From Candidatus Peribacteria bacterium (lineage in GTDB: Bacteria; Patescibacteriota; Gracilibacteria; Peribacterales; Peribacteraceae): a stretch of DNA of 10,039 bases. The stretch covers positions 1 through 10,039 of the forward strand of contig CAINWJ010000022.1 in NCBI GenBank assembly GCA_903854455.1, in the 5' to 3' direction. The notes below the pieces were generated by a model that searched no databases, was not told the DNA's origin, and saw nothing but the letters and a program-made list of their open reading frames with translations. Each line of letters begins with the position of its first letter. Positions within the stretch are counted from its first letter, which is position 1. Below are positions 1 to 6,974 of the stretch, one piece after another. Position numbers and translations under genes: made by a program.

Positions 1-41
1 GTCGGGGGAAGGATCGAGGATGAGGGAAAATTGGCGTCGAC

Positions 42-1406
42 TTACACAACCTCAATGCTTTGAATCGAACAACCAATCTTTTTTTGCAGTAATGATCCTA
101 ATGCTGTCCCCAGCAGCACCGTCTGCACCACCTGTCCCACCACATACGCCACCGCCAGTGCATACAGTCCGATCATCGGGAGTAGGAGGGTTCCACTCAC
201 GACTGCGGCAATGCAGCTCATGACACTTGTCACTGCAGGCCAGCCCGTATTCTTGAGTGAGTAGAACGATCGCAGCATGACGTGGTTCAGACTCTCAAAT
301 GGCACCGCGATGGCATAGATCAGCAGTGAGCGAATGAACATGGATGCAACCGCGCCATCTAGCCGCATCATCCATGCTGCGATGCCAGCACACGCTGCCA
401 AACAAACAGCGCCCGGAATCGCCAGTGCGAGGTTCATGACAATCCCCTTCCTGAGACATCGCTTAAACTTGATGCCATCACCCAGCGCTGCATATTGCCC
501 GAGCAATGAGAATACCGATTGCGCGATGGCGATGCCGACAATGCCGGGGATAACCGATTCGAAGTTACTGGCGAATTGATTCAGCGCAACCATTCGTGTC
601 CCGAGTCCGGATGCAAGGCGATCAAGCAGGAGTAGTTGCAATTGCAGTGCTCCAAGTGCAGCCATTCTGGGAATGATCAGCCAGCCCATCTGCCGGATCT
701 CTTCATGAATCAGCTGTGAGCCCGCGAAGCCGAAACGGAATCCGGAGCGTATAACTGCAATCGATCGCCAGAGAACGTAGATCACCGTTCCGATCAGCGT
801 GCCGACAATGGGTCCCATCGGTCCGAGTGGACCACTCAGGACATAGATCCCGCCAATCGTGCAGAGTGCCCAGATGATCGGCGTGAGACCGTAGACCCAG
901 TACCGTTGGACAGCGATCAGGTACTGACCGACTGAGTTGCCAAAGACGAAGAGAAAATTAGTAAGGAGCGCGATCCTTCCAAACTTGATGTAAAGCTCCA
1001 GCGTTTCGCCCTGAAATTTGACCAAGTTGGGAGCAATGTATGGGAAGAAGATCGCGAGGATCAGTGCGGCGATCCCGAAGCCGATGCCGAACAGTACCAT
1101 CGTGGAACTCATGATCCGGTCCATCTCCTGGCGTCGTCCGTGTGCCAAGTGCCCAGCAAGGAACGGAACCACAACGACCGAGAGGCAGGACATTACGAAA
1201 ATCTGGAATAGCAGGTCGCTTGGCCTGAACGCAGCGATGTACACGGATGCAACACCGATGGGATCCTTATCCAGCGGGAACATGATGGAGAAGGCCTGAT
1301 CCCGGAGGAATCCGCAGACCGATGCCAGCAGCCCCGTCACCGCCAGCACGAACGCCCCGCCGGCGATGCGGTCCTGGGAGATAAGGGAGCGGAAAAGTTT
1401 GCGCAT
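42..1406 (-). CDS. murJ: MurJ/MviN-family lipid II flippase
   Basis: Probable inner-membrane flippase that moves lipid-linked peptidoglycan precursor (lipid II) to the outer face of the membrane. About 454 residues, almost entirely hydrophobic helices separated by short charged loops, as expected of the MOP exporter superfamily. The N-terminal segment GLLASVCGFLRDQAF resembles the conserved first helix of MurJ (G-x-L-R-[ED]). It is somewhat shorter than typical MurJ (about 500 or more residues), so one or two C-terminal helices may be missing. I chose the ATG at 1406 (MRKLFRSL) because a GATAAT -10 box at 1425-1430 would place the transcript start near 1418, downstream of the alternative ATG at 1448 (MTPLSQD), which adds 14 polar residues. 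No Shine-Dalgarno is visible at either. A distant MOP exporter (polysaccharide flippase) is the main alternative; murC in the same window favours MurJ. Confidence 0.8.
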   Translation of the reverse strand: MRKLFRSLISQDRIAGGAFVLAVTGLLASVCGFLRDQAFSIMFPLDKDPIGVASVYIAAFRPSDLLFQIFVMSCLSVVVVPFLAGHLAHGRRQEMDRIMSSTMVLFGIGFGIAALILAIFFPYIAPNLVKFQGETLELYIKFGRIALLTNFLFVFGNSVGQYLIAVQRYWVYGLTPIIWALCTIGGIYVLSGPLGPMGPIVGTLIGTVIYVLWRSIAVIRSGFRFGFAGSQLIHEEIRQMGWLIIPRMAALGALQLQLLLLDRLASGLGTRMVALNQFASNFESVIPGIVGIAIAQSVFSLLGQYAALGDGIKFKRCLRKGIVMNLALAIPGAVCLAACAGIAAWMMRLDGAVASMFIRSLLIYAIAVPFESLNHVMLRSFYSLKNTGWPAVTSVMSCIAAVVSGTLLLPMIGLYALAVAYVVGQVVQTVLLGTALGSLLQKKIGCSIQSIEVV

Positions 1407-1424
1407 CAGGATGCATCGTATCGT

Positions 1425-1452
1425 ATTATCTTGTGATAATGGAGTCATTCAG
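1425..1452 (-). promoter_or_regulatory. Putative murJ promoter
   Basis: On the minus strand CTGAAT (1452-1447, 3 of 6 to consensus), a 16-bp spacer and GATAAT (1430-1425, 5 of 6). The transcript would begin near 1418, giving a leader of about 12 nt before the ATG at 1406. It lies back to back with the plus-strand promoter at 1454-1481. The weak -35 makes this tentative. Confidence 0.35.
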
Positions 1453-1453
1453 T

Positions 1454-1481
1454 TTGCCTGTATTCTATGCAAAGATACAAT
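1454..1481 (+). promoter_or_regulatory. Promoter of the frameshifted coiled-coil gene
   Basis: TTGCCT (1454-1459), a 16-bp spacer and TACAAT (1476-1481). The predicted transcription start coincides with the ATG at 1488, seven bases after the -10 box, so the message would be leaderless. The same -35 word, TTGCCT, occurs in the initiator tRNA promoter. Confidence 0.5.
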
Positions 1482-1487
1482 TCGCTC

Positions 1488-1775
1488 ATGAAGAAGAAGG
1501 CGGCAACGAAAAAAAGATATCCGAGGACTGATGGATATGATGGCTACAGTATTGGAGGAGGTTCATCAGACAAAAACGGAATTAAAAGAAGATATCAAGA
1601 GTGTCCGATCGGATCTGACGAATAAGATTGATAATGTGCAACGTGATCTGCACTCGCAGTGGAGATCATCAAATCCGAAGCGGTCGGTGCGAACCTTGAC
1701 CGTCTTGAGCAGCATTCAGAAGTCATCTCCAGACTAGATACTCGCGTCACACTACTGGAACATCAGACTGCTTAG
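1488..1775 (+). pseudogene. Small coiled-coil protein gene broken by two frameshifts
   Basis: A single small protein can be read only by changing frame twice. From the ATG at 1488 frame 0 reads a Lys-rich start (MKKKAATKKRYPRTD). The next frame, from about 1531, reads MDMMATVLEEVHQTKTELKE and on to NVQRDLH near 1653. Frame 0 then resumes at 1656 with AVEIIKSEAVGANLDRLEQH and ends in LDTRVTLLEHQTA with TAG at 1773-1775. All three pieces have heptad-like, charged coiled-coil composition. The first shift may lie in the seven-A run at 1509-1515 (one extra A) or just before 1531. The second fits loss of one base in CACTC at 1651-1655. The promoter still looks intact. I do not recognise the family; the pattern resembles small basic coiled-coil proteins of unknown function. 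Sequencing error or recoding is possible, but two compensating shifts favour a decaying gene. Confidence 0.55.
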
Positions 1776-1831
1776 CGTCGGTGTCGTGACTCAGACATTG
1801 ACACCCGCTTCAATCGACACACAATTACACG

Positions 1832-1859
1832 TTGACAAACTGCTAGAGATTCGAATAAT
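1832..1859 (+). promoter_or_regulatory. Near-consensus promoter of the 123-codon ORF
   Basis: A perfect TTGACA (1832-1837), 16-bp spacer and AATAAT (1854-1859, 5 of 6). The predicted transcription start falls on the ATG at 1866. A second perfect TTGACA at 1798-1803 lies 34 bp upstream but has only a poor -10 (ACAATT, 1821-1826). Confidence 0.55.
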
Positions 1860-1865
1860 CACCGC

Positions 1866-2237
1866 ATGCTCGACGATAAATTCAATCCGGCAGTCACAGC
1901 TGATCTGATTATTTCATCGGATCCAAGGCTATCATCCGATGAATCTGCTAAAAATAGTGTACACTCTTTTGCAGCGCGCGCAGCAATCATTGCTCATAAT
2001 TCCTGCCATAATTCCAGAAATTCTTGTCATCCGAGCACAGCTCTAGCTACAGCAACTCAGGAAGTGAACATTGATTTGGAAAAGTCCATTGAGAGTCTCA
2101 GCGTTTCTGTTTTTCGTGTTGAGAATAATGTGCAATTAACTTTGCGAAATCTAATAAGTCTTCTTAAAATATTGCAATCAACTGTTAATTTATCTCCACA
2201 TTTATTACTTCATTGCGATATTCCATCGAAGCAGTGA
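1866..2237 (+). CDS. Hypothetical protein, 123 residues, leaderless
   Basis: I do not recognise this protein. The case for a real gene is mainly its position: the ATG sits exactly at the start site predicted by a near-consensus promoter, as for neighbouring genes. The product is Ser/Asn-rich, with a Cys/His cluster HNSCHNSRNSCH (about residues 44-55) encoded by an imperfect short DNA repeat, then a heptad-like helical stretch (about residues 68-105, from NIDLEKSIESLSVSVFRVEN). No signal peptide, membrane segment or catalytic motif is evident. The DNA is visibly richer in A and T than the flanking genes. It may be a young or horizontally acquired gene, a remnant related to the upstream coiled-coil gene (LDDKFN here echoes LDTRV and IDTRFN readings upstream), or non-coding transcript territory. 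The start is well supported if the region is coding at all. Confidence 0.4.
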   Translation: MLDDKFNPAVTADLIISSDPRLSSDESAKNSVHSFAARAAIIAHNSCHNSRNSCHPSTALATATQEVNIDLEKSIESLSVSVFRVENNVQLTLRNLISLLKILQSTVNLSPHLLLHCDIPSKQ

Positions 2238-2262
2238 CTTAGTATTTCTCAGTCGTTACAAT
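2234..2262 (+). promoter_or_regulatory. Putative purL promoter
   Basis: GTGACT (2234-2239, 4 of 6), 17-bp spacer, TACAAT (2257-2262). The transcript would begin around 2269, leaving a pyrimidine-rich leader of about 12 nt (containing CTTTTTCC) before the ATG at 2282 and no Shine-Dalgarno. The -35 overlaps the stop codon of the preceding ORF. Confidence 0.45.
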
Positions 2263-2281
2263 CCACTCATACTTTTTCCGA

Positions 2282-4756
2282 ATGCCAATGCCTCCAGTAA
2301 CACTCCCCTTTTCGAAAATGTCCGATGCCGAGGTGGCGAAGAGTTTGCGTGAGAACTCGATTGGCTTGACGGTGGAAGAGGCGCGGAAGATCGAGACGAT
2401 GCTGGGCAGGGCTCCGACAGTCACAGAGGCGACGATCTGGGGTATTCAGGGCAGCGAGCACTGCAGCTACAAGTCGAGCAGGAGGTTCTTGAAGCAATTC
2501 GTGACAACCGGAAAACACGTGATCCTGGGTCCCAAGGAAGACAGTGGCATCATCGCCATTACCGATGGACCGAAGGGCAAACGATGGGGCTTGGTTGTTA
2601 GTCATGAATCACATAATCATCCCTCTCAGGTTGTTCCTTATGAAGGAGCTGCGACAGGAGTTGGCGGCTGTGTCCGTGACGTGGTGTGTATGGGTGCCCG
2701 TGTCATCGGCTCGCTGGATTCGCTGCGACTTGGGGATCTCAAGTCCAGTGAATCGAAAGCGATCGCGACGGAGGTAATCCGCGGAGTGGCGGGTTACGGC
2801 AATGCTCTCGGCATTCCAAATCTGGGAGGCGATACAATCTTCGACGATGGCTACAATTCCAATTGCCTCGTGAACGTCGTCTCAGTCGGGATTCTGCGTG
2901 AGGATGAGATCATCCACAGCTACGTGCAGAAGGAAGCAGGAAAGGTCGGCTACGACATCATCATCGTCGGGAAGCCGACGGACAGGAGCGGCTTCGGTGG
3001 CGCCTCATTTGCAAGTCTGACGATGGAAGAGGAAGACAAAACGAAGAATGCTGGAGCTGTGCAGGAGCCGAATCCGTTCCTGGAGCGGCATCTGCTGGCG
3101 TCCACCTACGCGCTCTTCGACTGGATCGCTCGTGAGAAGAAGCTCGATAAAGTCAGCTTCAAAGATCTGGGTGCTGGCGGCAACGTCTGTGCTTCGGTAG
3201 AGCAAGTCGCACCGGTCGGAATGGGAGCGATTGTCGATCTGGATAAAATCCATGTCAGCGTGAAGGATCTGCCCCCGCAGGTCATCGGCTGTGCGGAGAC
3301 GCAGGAACGCTTCTGCTGGATCTGTCATCCGTCGCTTACGAAGCACATTCTCCAGCACTACAACGAAGTCTGGGATTTGCCGGCAGTTGCCGAAGGTGCC
3401 AGGGCATCGGTTGTCGGAAAGGTGACGGAAGATGATCTCTACATTCTCAAGCACAAGGGTGAGATCGTCTGTAGCGCGAAGTCCGAAGACATCACGTCCG
3501 GCCTGCAGTATGTCCGCCCGACCAAGGCTCCTTCTCAGACATTCACGGAGCCGACGATCAGCTGCAAGGAAGATGTTGTGACCGTTCTTGGCAAACACGC
3601 GACGATCAGCGAAATCTTCCAGGCGATGCTCTCGCATCCATCACATGCCAGCAAATCCAGAGTCTTCCGCCACTACGACAAGAACATCCTCGGCAATTCC
3701 CTCATCGAACCTGGCGAAGCCGATGCCAGCGTCATCATGCCGCTCGCGGATCTGCAGAGTTACGAGATCGACGGTGAGCATCCGGGTTGGGTCAAGTCAC
3801 TCAAGAACGATGATCAGTTCGTCGGTGTCGCGCTGGCATCCGGAGGTAACGGTCGCTACGGAAGAATCTCGCCGTATCTGCAGGGATGGAATGCCGTTGT
3901 GGAGAATGTCCGCAACGTCGCAGCTGTCGGCGCACTCCCGCGTGCCATCACCGATTGCTTAAACTATGGCAATCCTGAGATCCCGGAACAACTCTGGACA
4001 CTGGAGGAAGGTGTGCGTGGCATTGCAGAAGCAGGCAAGGGAATCACGATCGACGGTGAAGCCATCCCTGTCATCAGCGGTAACGTCAGTCTGTACAACG
4101 CAACGACGGAAGGTTCGATCGATCCGACTGCCAACGTCTGCATCGTCGGCGTGATGCCGGATGCCAGGAAAGCAGTATCGATGCAGCTCAAGAAACCCGG
4201 CTCTGCCCTGTATCTTCTGGGTGAACGGAAGGATGAATGTGGAGGGAGTGCCTATTACCAGATACTGGAGGCGTTGATTTCGGCAAAGCGGAACGAGTTG
4301 CTGGGAGCCAATGTCCCAAATCCATCTGCGCGTGATGTCCAGAAGGAAATTGCATTGGTCACCACTGCGATTGATAAAGGACTCGTCAATTCCTGCCACG
4401 ACATCAGCGAGGGCGGACTAATCCTCGCACTTTACGAAATGACCGTCCCGCAGCGAAAGAAAGGTGGCGGTATCGGTATAGCCGTCAATCTGAGCGATCT
4501 GTCACCGTCACTGCGCAATGACACCGTTCTGTTCTCTGAGACCGGCGGCTTCATTCTGGAGGTGGATCCGGAGCATGCCGCTGCATTTGAAGCATTGGCT
4601 TCGGAACAGAATTGCAGTTTCGCAAAAATTGGGAACTCAACGCCGGAAGCAACATTTTCCCTGAAGCGTGGCGGTACAAATCTCCTCTCGCTTCCACTGA
4701 GCGCGCTCCATGAGATATGGTCACAATCCTTGGAAAGGGCTTTGGGATCTGCTTAA
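2282..4756 (+). CDS. purL: Phosphoribosylformylglycinamidine synthase subunit PurL
   Basis: Catalyses ATP-dependent conversion of FGAR to FGAM in de novo purine synthesis, normally with the glutaminase PurQ and the bridging protein PurS; neither is encoded here. Diagnostic motifs in order: GSEHCSYKSSR (about 57-67), SHESHNHPSQ (107-116, catalytic/ATP region), GAATGVGGCVRD (123-134), NLGGDTIFDDGYN (about 180-192), TDRSGFGGASF (233-243), DLGAGGN (about 295-301), GGNGRYGRISPY (about 520), ISGNVSLYN (about 598) and SCHDISEGGL (about 704-713). These are the two tandem AIR-synthase-like halves. The C terminus ends without a glutaminase domain, so this is the small stand-alone type. At 824 residues it is longer than the usual 720-760. 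The ATG at 2282 is the first in frame; the one at 2288 is also possible. No Shine-Dalgarno is present. Confidence 0.96.
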   Translation: MPMPPVTLPFSKMSDAEVAKSLRENSIGLTVEEARKIETMLGRAPTVTEATIWGIQGSEHCSYKSSRRFLKQFVTTGKHVILGPKEDSGIIAITDGPKGKRWGLVVSHESHNHPSQVVPYEGAATGVGGCVRDVVCMGARVIGSLDSLRLGDLKSSESKAIATEVIRGVAGYGNALGIPNLGGDTIFDDGYNSNCLVNVVSVGILREDEIIHSYVQKEAGKVGYDIIIVGKPTDRSGFGGASFASLTMEEEDKTKNAGAVQEPNPFLERHLLASTYALFDWIAREKKLDKVSFKDLGAGGNVCASVEQVAPVGMGAIVDLDKIHVSVKDLPPQVIGCAETQERFCWICHPSLTKHILQHYNEVWDLPAVAEGARASVVGKVTEDDLYILKHKGEIVCSAKSEDITSGLQYVRPTKAPSQTFTEPTISCKEDVVTVLGKHATISEIFQAMLSHPSHASKSRVFRHYDKNILGNSLIEPGEADASVIMPLADLQSYEIDGEHPGWVKSLKNDDQFVGVALASGGNGRYGRISPYLQGWNAVVENVRNVAAVGALPRAITDCLNYGNPEIPEQLWTLEEGVRGIAEAGKGITIDGEAIPVISGNVSLYNATTEGSIDPTANVCIVGVMPDARKAVSMQLKKPGSALYLLGERKDECGGSAYYQILEALISAKRNELLGANVPNPSARDVQKEIALVTTAIDKGLVNSCHDISEGGLILALYEMTVPQRKKGGGIGIAVNLSDLSPSLRNDTVLFSETGGFILEVDPEHAAAFEALASEQNCSFAKIGNSTPEATFSLKRGGTNLLSLPLSALHEIWSQSLERALGSA

Positions 4757-4817
4757 GCGCATTAATAAACTCATTAATTCTGCAGGTGTCGTGAGCGTTT
4801 GTGTCGAGTCAAAACGC

Positions 4818-4847
4818 TTTACCGTGCTTCATTGAATTACTTACAAT
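4818..4847 (+). promoter_or_regulatory. Putative promoter of the exported protein gene
   Basis: TTTACC (4818-4823, 4 of 6), 18-bp spacer, TACAAT (4842-4847). The -10 box ends eight bases before the ATG at 4855 and overlaps the ATG at 4846, so the transcript should start on or just before 4855. It follows a 61-bp gap after purL containing two ATTAAT words (4761-4766, 4773-4778) but no convincing terminator. Confidence 0.45.
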
Positions 4848-4854
4848 GACACAT

Positions 4855-5577
4855 ATGCGTCACTTTAGAATCACAGTCATCGCTGCTTTGATTGCATGCC
4901 TCTTCTCGGCAGCAAGTTCCACTCAACTGGTGGCAGCATCAGATGTGAAGGCGAGCATCACCGTGGAACAGGTTTCGCCATCATCGTATGGAACATGGAC
5001 GATCATCTCCGGGGAAAATGTTAAGTTCAGCAGCACAGGTGCCGATGTCAATAAGCTCAAGTATTCCCTGTCTCTGACGTCATTCGGTCCTACGGTCATC
5101 ACGGCCGCACCTCCAGCCGGCATGTCTGCGACCATCACGGTCTTCCGTCGTGACGAGTTGCTTCTCAAGAATGCATTACCCCAATATTCATTCAATCTCC
5201 TGCCCAATGATGACTATCGATTCCTCATCCAGTACGCACCTGCACGACCGTCATCTCTTGGCGTCACGAGCGAACCGGCGGGAATCAAGTTCCGCGTGCG
5301 CGGACCCAATGGCAAGAACTTCACCGGCGTGACACCGGCGGACTTCAAGAATCTTCCAGGCGGACGGTATACTGTCACGTTCGGACGAACGGGCAATTGT
5401 ACCCTTCCGGCAGCGCAATCAATCGTTCTGAAGCCTGATCAGCGGAACGTGATCAATACGACGATTTCCTGCAACGAGACTGCTGAAGAACCTGTTTTCC
5501 GCAGTTCTGTTACCAAACGATCCATCCGTCAGCTGATCGAAGATCGTGAGGCGAAGCGCGCTACACAGAAGAAGTAA
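4855..5577 (+). CDS. Exported protein of unknown function
   Basis: A 240-residue protein with an N-terminal signal sequence: basic MRHFR, a hydrophobic core (about residues 6-22) and a likely signal peptidase I site after QLVAA near residue 28. LIAC within the core fits a lipobox, but hydrophobic residues continue past the Cys, so a lipoprotein is less likely. The mature part is Ser/Thr/Gly-rich and beta-strand-like. Its second half (GIKFRVRGPNGKNFTG to TPADFKNLPGGRYTV) looks like a small Ig-like, PEGA or carboxypeptidase-regulatory type fold. Two Cys (in GNC and TISC) could form a disulphide. The tail (about residues 213-240) is a charged helix, RSIRQLIEDREAKR. I chose ATG 4855 because the -10 box overlaps ATG 4846 and a GTG at 4801 lies upstream of the promoter. 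It is convergent with murC, 38 bp away. No enzymatic motif is seen. Confidence 0.75.
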   Translation: MRHFRITVIAALIACLFSAASSTQLVAASDVKASITVEQVSPSSYGTWTIISGENVKFSSTGADVNKLKYSLSLTSFGPTVITAAPPAGMSATITVFRRDELLLKNALPQYSFNLLPNDDYRFLIQYAPARPSSLGVTSEPAGIKFRVRGPNGKNFTGVTPADFKNLPGGRYTVTFGRTGNCTLPAAQSIVLKPDQRNVINTTISCNETAEEPVFRSSVTKRSIRQLIEDREAKRATQKK

Positions 5578-5615
5578 TCGAGCGGCTAGCGATGATCGAC
5601 CAGCAAGCTGTTTAT

Positions 5616-6893
5616 TCAAACCAGCAGATCGGTTGCAAGATTTGTAATTGTTCCAGCACCCATTGTGATCACCACATCATTTGGCTGCAAAACGGATGAA
5701 CGGAGCAACTGTTCCGTTTCATTGAGCGATCCTCCGAACAAGCATTTGATGCCACTCCCCTCCCCTATTGCGTCGGCAAGCTGCCTCGGATCCGCCATCG
5801 CTGCCTCACGATCGGGTCGTGCATCGTAAATGTCGGTAACGATCACCAGATCCGCATCTAAAAATGCTTTCGAAAAATCATCCCAGAGCTTGAGCGTGCG
5901 ATCGTGCGTATGTGGCTGGAAGACGCAGACAATCCGACGTTGCGGATTTGCTTCACGCATCGCCTGAAGTGTTGCCCGAATTTCCTTCGGGTGATGGGCG
6001 TAATCATCAATGACAATGACCCCATTCGAAGCAACTCCACGCTTCTCCATCCTGCGCCAAGTACCCTGGAAACCTTGCAGTGATTTCTCTGCAGTCTTTC
6101 GATCAATGTTCAGGAGATCTGCCAGTGCTAGCACCAACTGTGCGTTCTTGCGCATGTGCACTCCCGGCACTCCGATGTCAGGCAATGGAATTTTGTCCGC
6201 ATCGACGAAGGGACGATTCGCTCGTTTGGCTATGTCTACAAGCTGTGAATCCAAACCGTGCGTGATCAGAATGCCATTGGGCGGAAGCAAATTGAGGTAA
6301 TCAACGAATGCACTCTCGTAATCCGCCATATCCTTGAACGCATCGAAATGATCGCCGTCCGCATTGGTCAGGAGAATGATCTTGGGCTGCAGGAAAAGAA
6401 AGGACCGGCGATACTCGCAAGCCTCCACAATCCAGAGGCTGCCGTTGCCCGATCTCCAGTTTCTCCCATCCAATTCCCGCATCTTGGTACCGATCACAAC
6501 ATTCGGATTCATTCCGGCATCCATGAGCATCTTCGCTGCCATGCCCGTCGTCGAGGATTTGCCGTGTGTTCCGGAAACACAGATCAACTGCGTTCCCGCT
6601 GTCATCTCTCCGAGCGCATGAAAATAGGAAATCTGGCGAACCCCGCGAGACGCAGCTATTGACCGTTCAGGCGCTGTCTCGGGGATTGCTTCGGAGTATA
6701 CGAGGAGATCAAGATTCTCAGGTAGCGCAGAGCCGTCCTGATGGAGACTCACAGTTATTCCTTGTGAAGCCAGATCGTCGATGAGTGGCGAACCAGAGCG
6801 ATCGCTGCCAAATACCTCATGACCCTGTGACTTCATATGACCTGCGTAGGCCGAGAGGCCTATACCGCCGATGCCGGAGCAAAATATTCGCAT
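5616..6893 (-). CDS. murC: UDP-N-acetylmuramate--L-alanine ligase MurC
   Basis: Cytoplasmic ATP-dependent ligase that adds L-alanine to UDP-MurNAc, the first step in building the peptidoglycan stem peptide. All three Mur-ligase domains are present in 425 residues. The N-terminal Rossmann-like UDP-binding domain begins with GIGGIGLS (7-14). The central ATPase has the P-loop GTHGKSSTT (108-116), EACEYRRSFL (157-166, in place of the more common E-x-D-E-x-D form) and TNADGDHFD (176-184). The C-terminal domain has DDYAHHPKEI (296-305), FQPHTHDR (325-332), DIYDARPD (354-361) and a final MGAG. FQPH and DIYDAR favour MurC over Mpl. The length is slightly below the usual 450-490. It is divergent from the FtsB/DivIC-like gene across an 81-bp gap holding a repeat array. 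The start at 6893 places the Rossmann motif correctly and has no Shine-Dalgarno. Confidence 0.95.
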   Translation of the reverse strand: MRIFCSGIGGIGLSAYAGHMKSQGHEVFGSDRSGSPLIDDLASQGITVSLHQDGSALPENLDLLVYSEAIPETAPERSIAASRGVRQISYFHALGEMTAGTQLICVSGTHGKSSTTGMAAKMLMDAGMNPNVVIGTKMRELDGRNWRSGNGSLWIVEACEYRRSFLFLQPKIILLTNADGDHFDAFKDMADYESAFVDYLNLLPPNGILITHGLDSQLVDIAKRANRPFVDADKIPLPDIGVPGVHMRKNAQLVLALADLLNIDRKTAEKSLQGFQGTWRRMEKRGVASNGVIVIDDYAHHPKEIRATLQAMREANPQRRIVCVFQPHTHDRTLKLWDDFSKAFLDADLVIVTDIYDARPDREAAMADPRQLADAIGEGSGIKCLFGGSLNETEQLLRSSVLQPNDVVITMGAGTITNLATDLLV

Positions 6894-6901
6894 GAGAGTA
6901 G

Positions 6902-6907
6902 ATTACA
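6902..6907 (-). promoter_or_regulatory. Putative murC -10 box
   Basis: TGTAAT on the minus strand (6907-6902, 5 of 6) ends nine bases before the murC ATG, predicting an essentially leaderless message. It abuts the TTAACAG repeat array, which would have to supply the -35 region; the best hexamer there (CTGTTA) is weak. Confidence 0.35.
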
Positions 6908-6934
6908 GTTAACAGTTAACAGTTAACAGTTAAC
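6903..6934. repeat. Array A: 7-bp tandem repeats with palindromic core
   Basis: TTACAG (6903-6908), three exact TTAACAG units (6909-6915, 6916-6922, 6923-6929) and a final TTAAC (6930-6934). Read as palindromes, GTTAAC occurs at 6908, 6915, 6922 and 6929, exactly seven bases apart. The block can therefore fold into a long hairpin broken only by A-A mismatches. It lies between divergent murC and the FtsB/DivIC-like gene, beside both promoters. Confidence 0.9.
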
Positions 6935-6938
6935 CTGT

Positions 6939-6966
6939 CTGACCTCGATGCTTTTTTTGCTACACT
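6939..6966 (+). promoter_or_regulatory. Promoter of the FtsB/DivIC-like gene
   Basis: CTGACC (6939-6944, 4 of 6), 16-bp spacer containing a seven-T run, then TACACT (6961-6966). The -10 box ends nine bases before the ATG at 6975, so the mRNA is predicted to be leaderless or nearly so. The -35 starts five bases after array A ends. Confidence 0.5.
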
Positions 6967-6974
6967 TACCTACG

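Noticed and set aside
1..41. Fragment of a further gene downstream of murJ
   Set aside because: Too short to assign; no recognisable coding or RNA signal.
1509..1516. Programmed -1 frameshift at the A7G run
   Set aside because: Continuing the protein needs a +1 change there, not -1, and a second shift near 1653 would still be required.
3005..3637. 210-codon minus-strand ORF inside purL
   Set aside because: Shadow of a strongly conserved PurL frame; no promoter or family resemblance.
4757..4781. Terminator downstream of purL
   Set aside because: Two ATTAAT words can pair, but the stem is six A/T pairs with no following T run.
4801..4857. GTG start at 4801 or ATG at 4846 for the exported protein
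   Set aside because: The GTG lies upstream of the likely -35 and the first ATG overlaps the TACAAT box; ATG 4855 also gives a normal signal peptide.
4855..4950. Lipoprotein signal (LIAC)
   Set aside because: The Cys sits in the middle of the hydrophobic core with more hydrophobic residues after it, and a good signal peptidase I site follows near residue 28.
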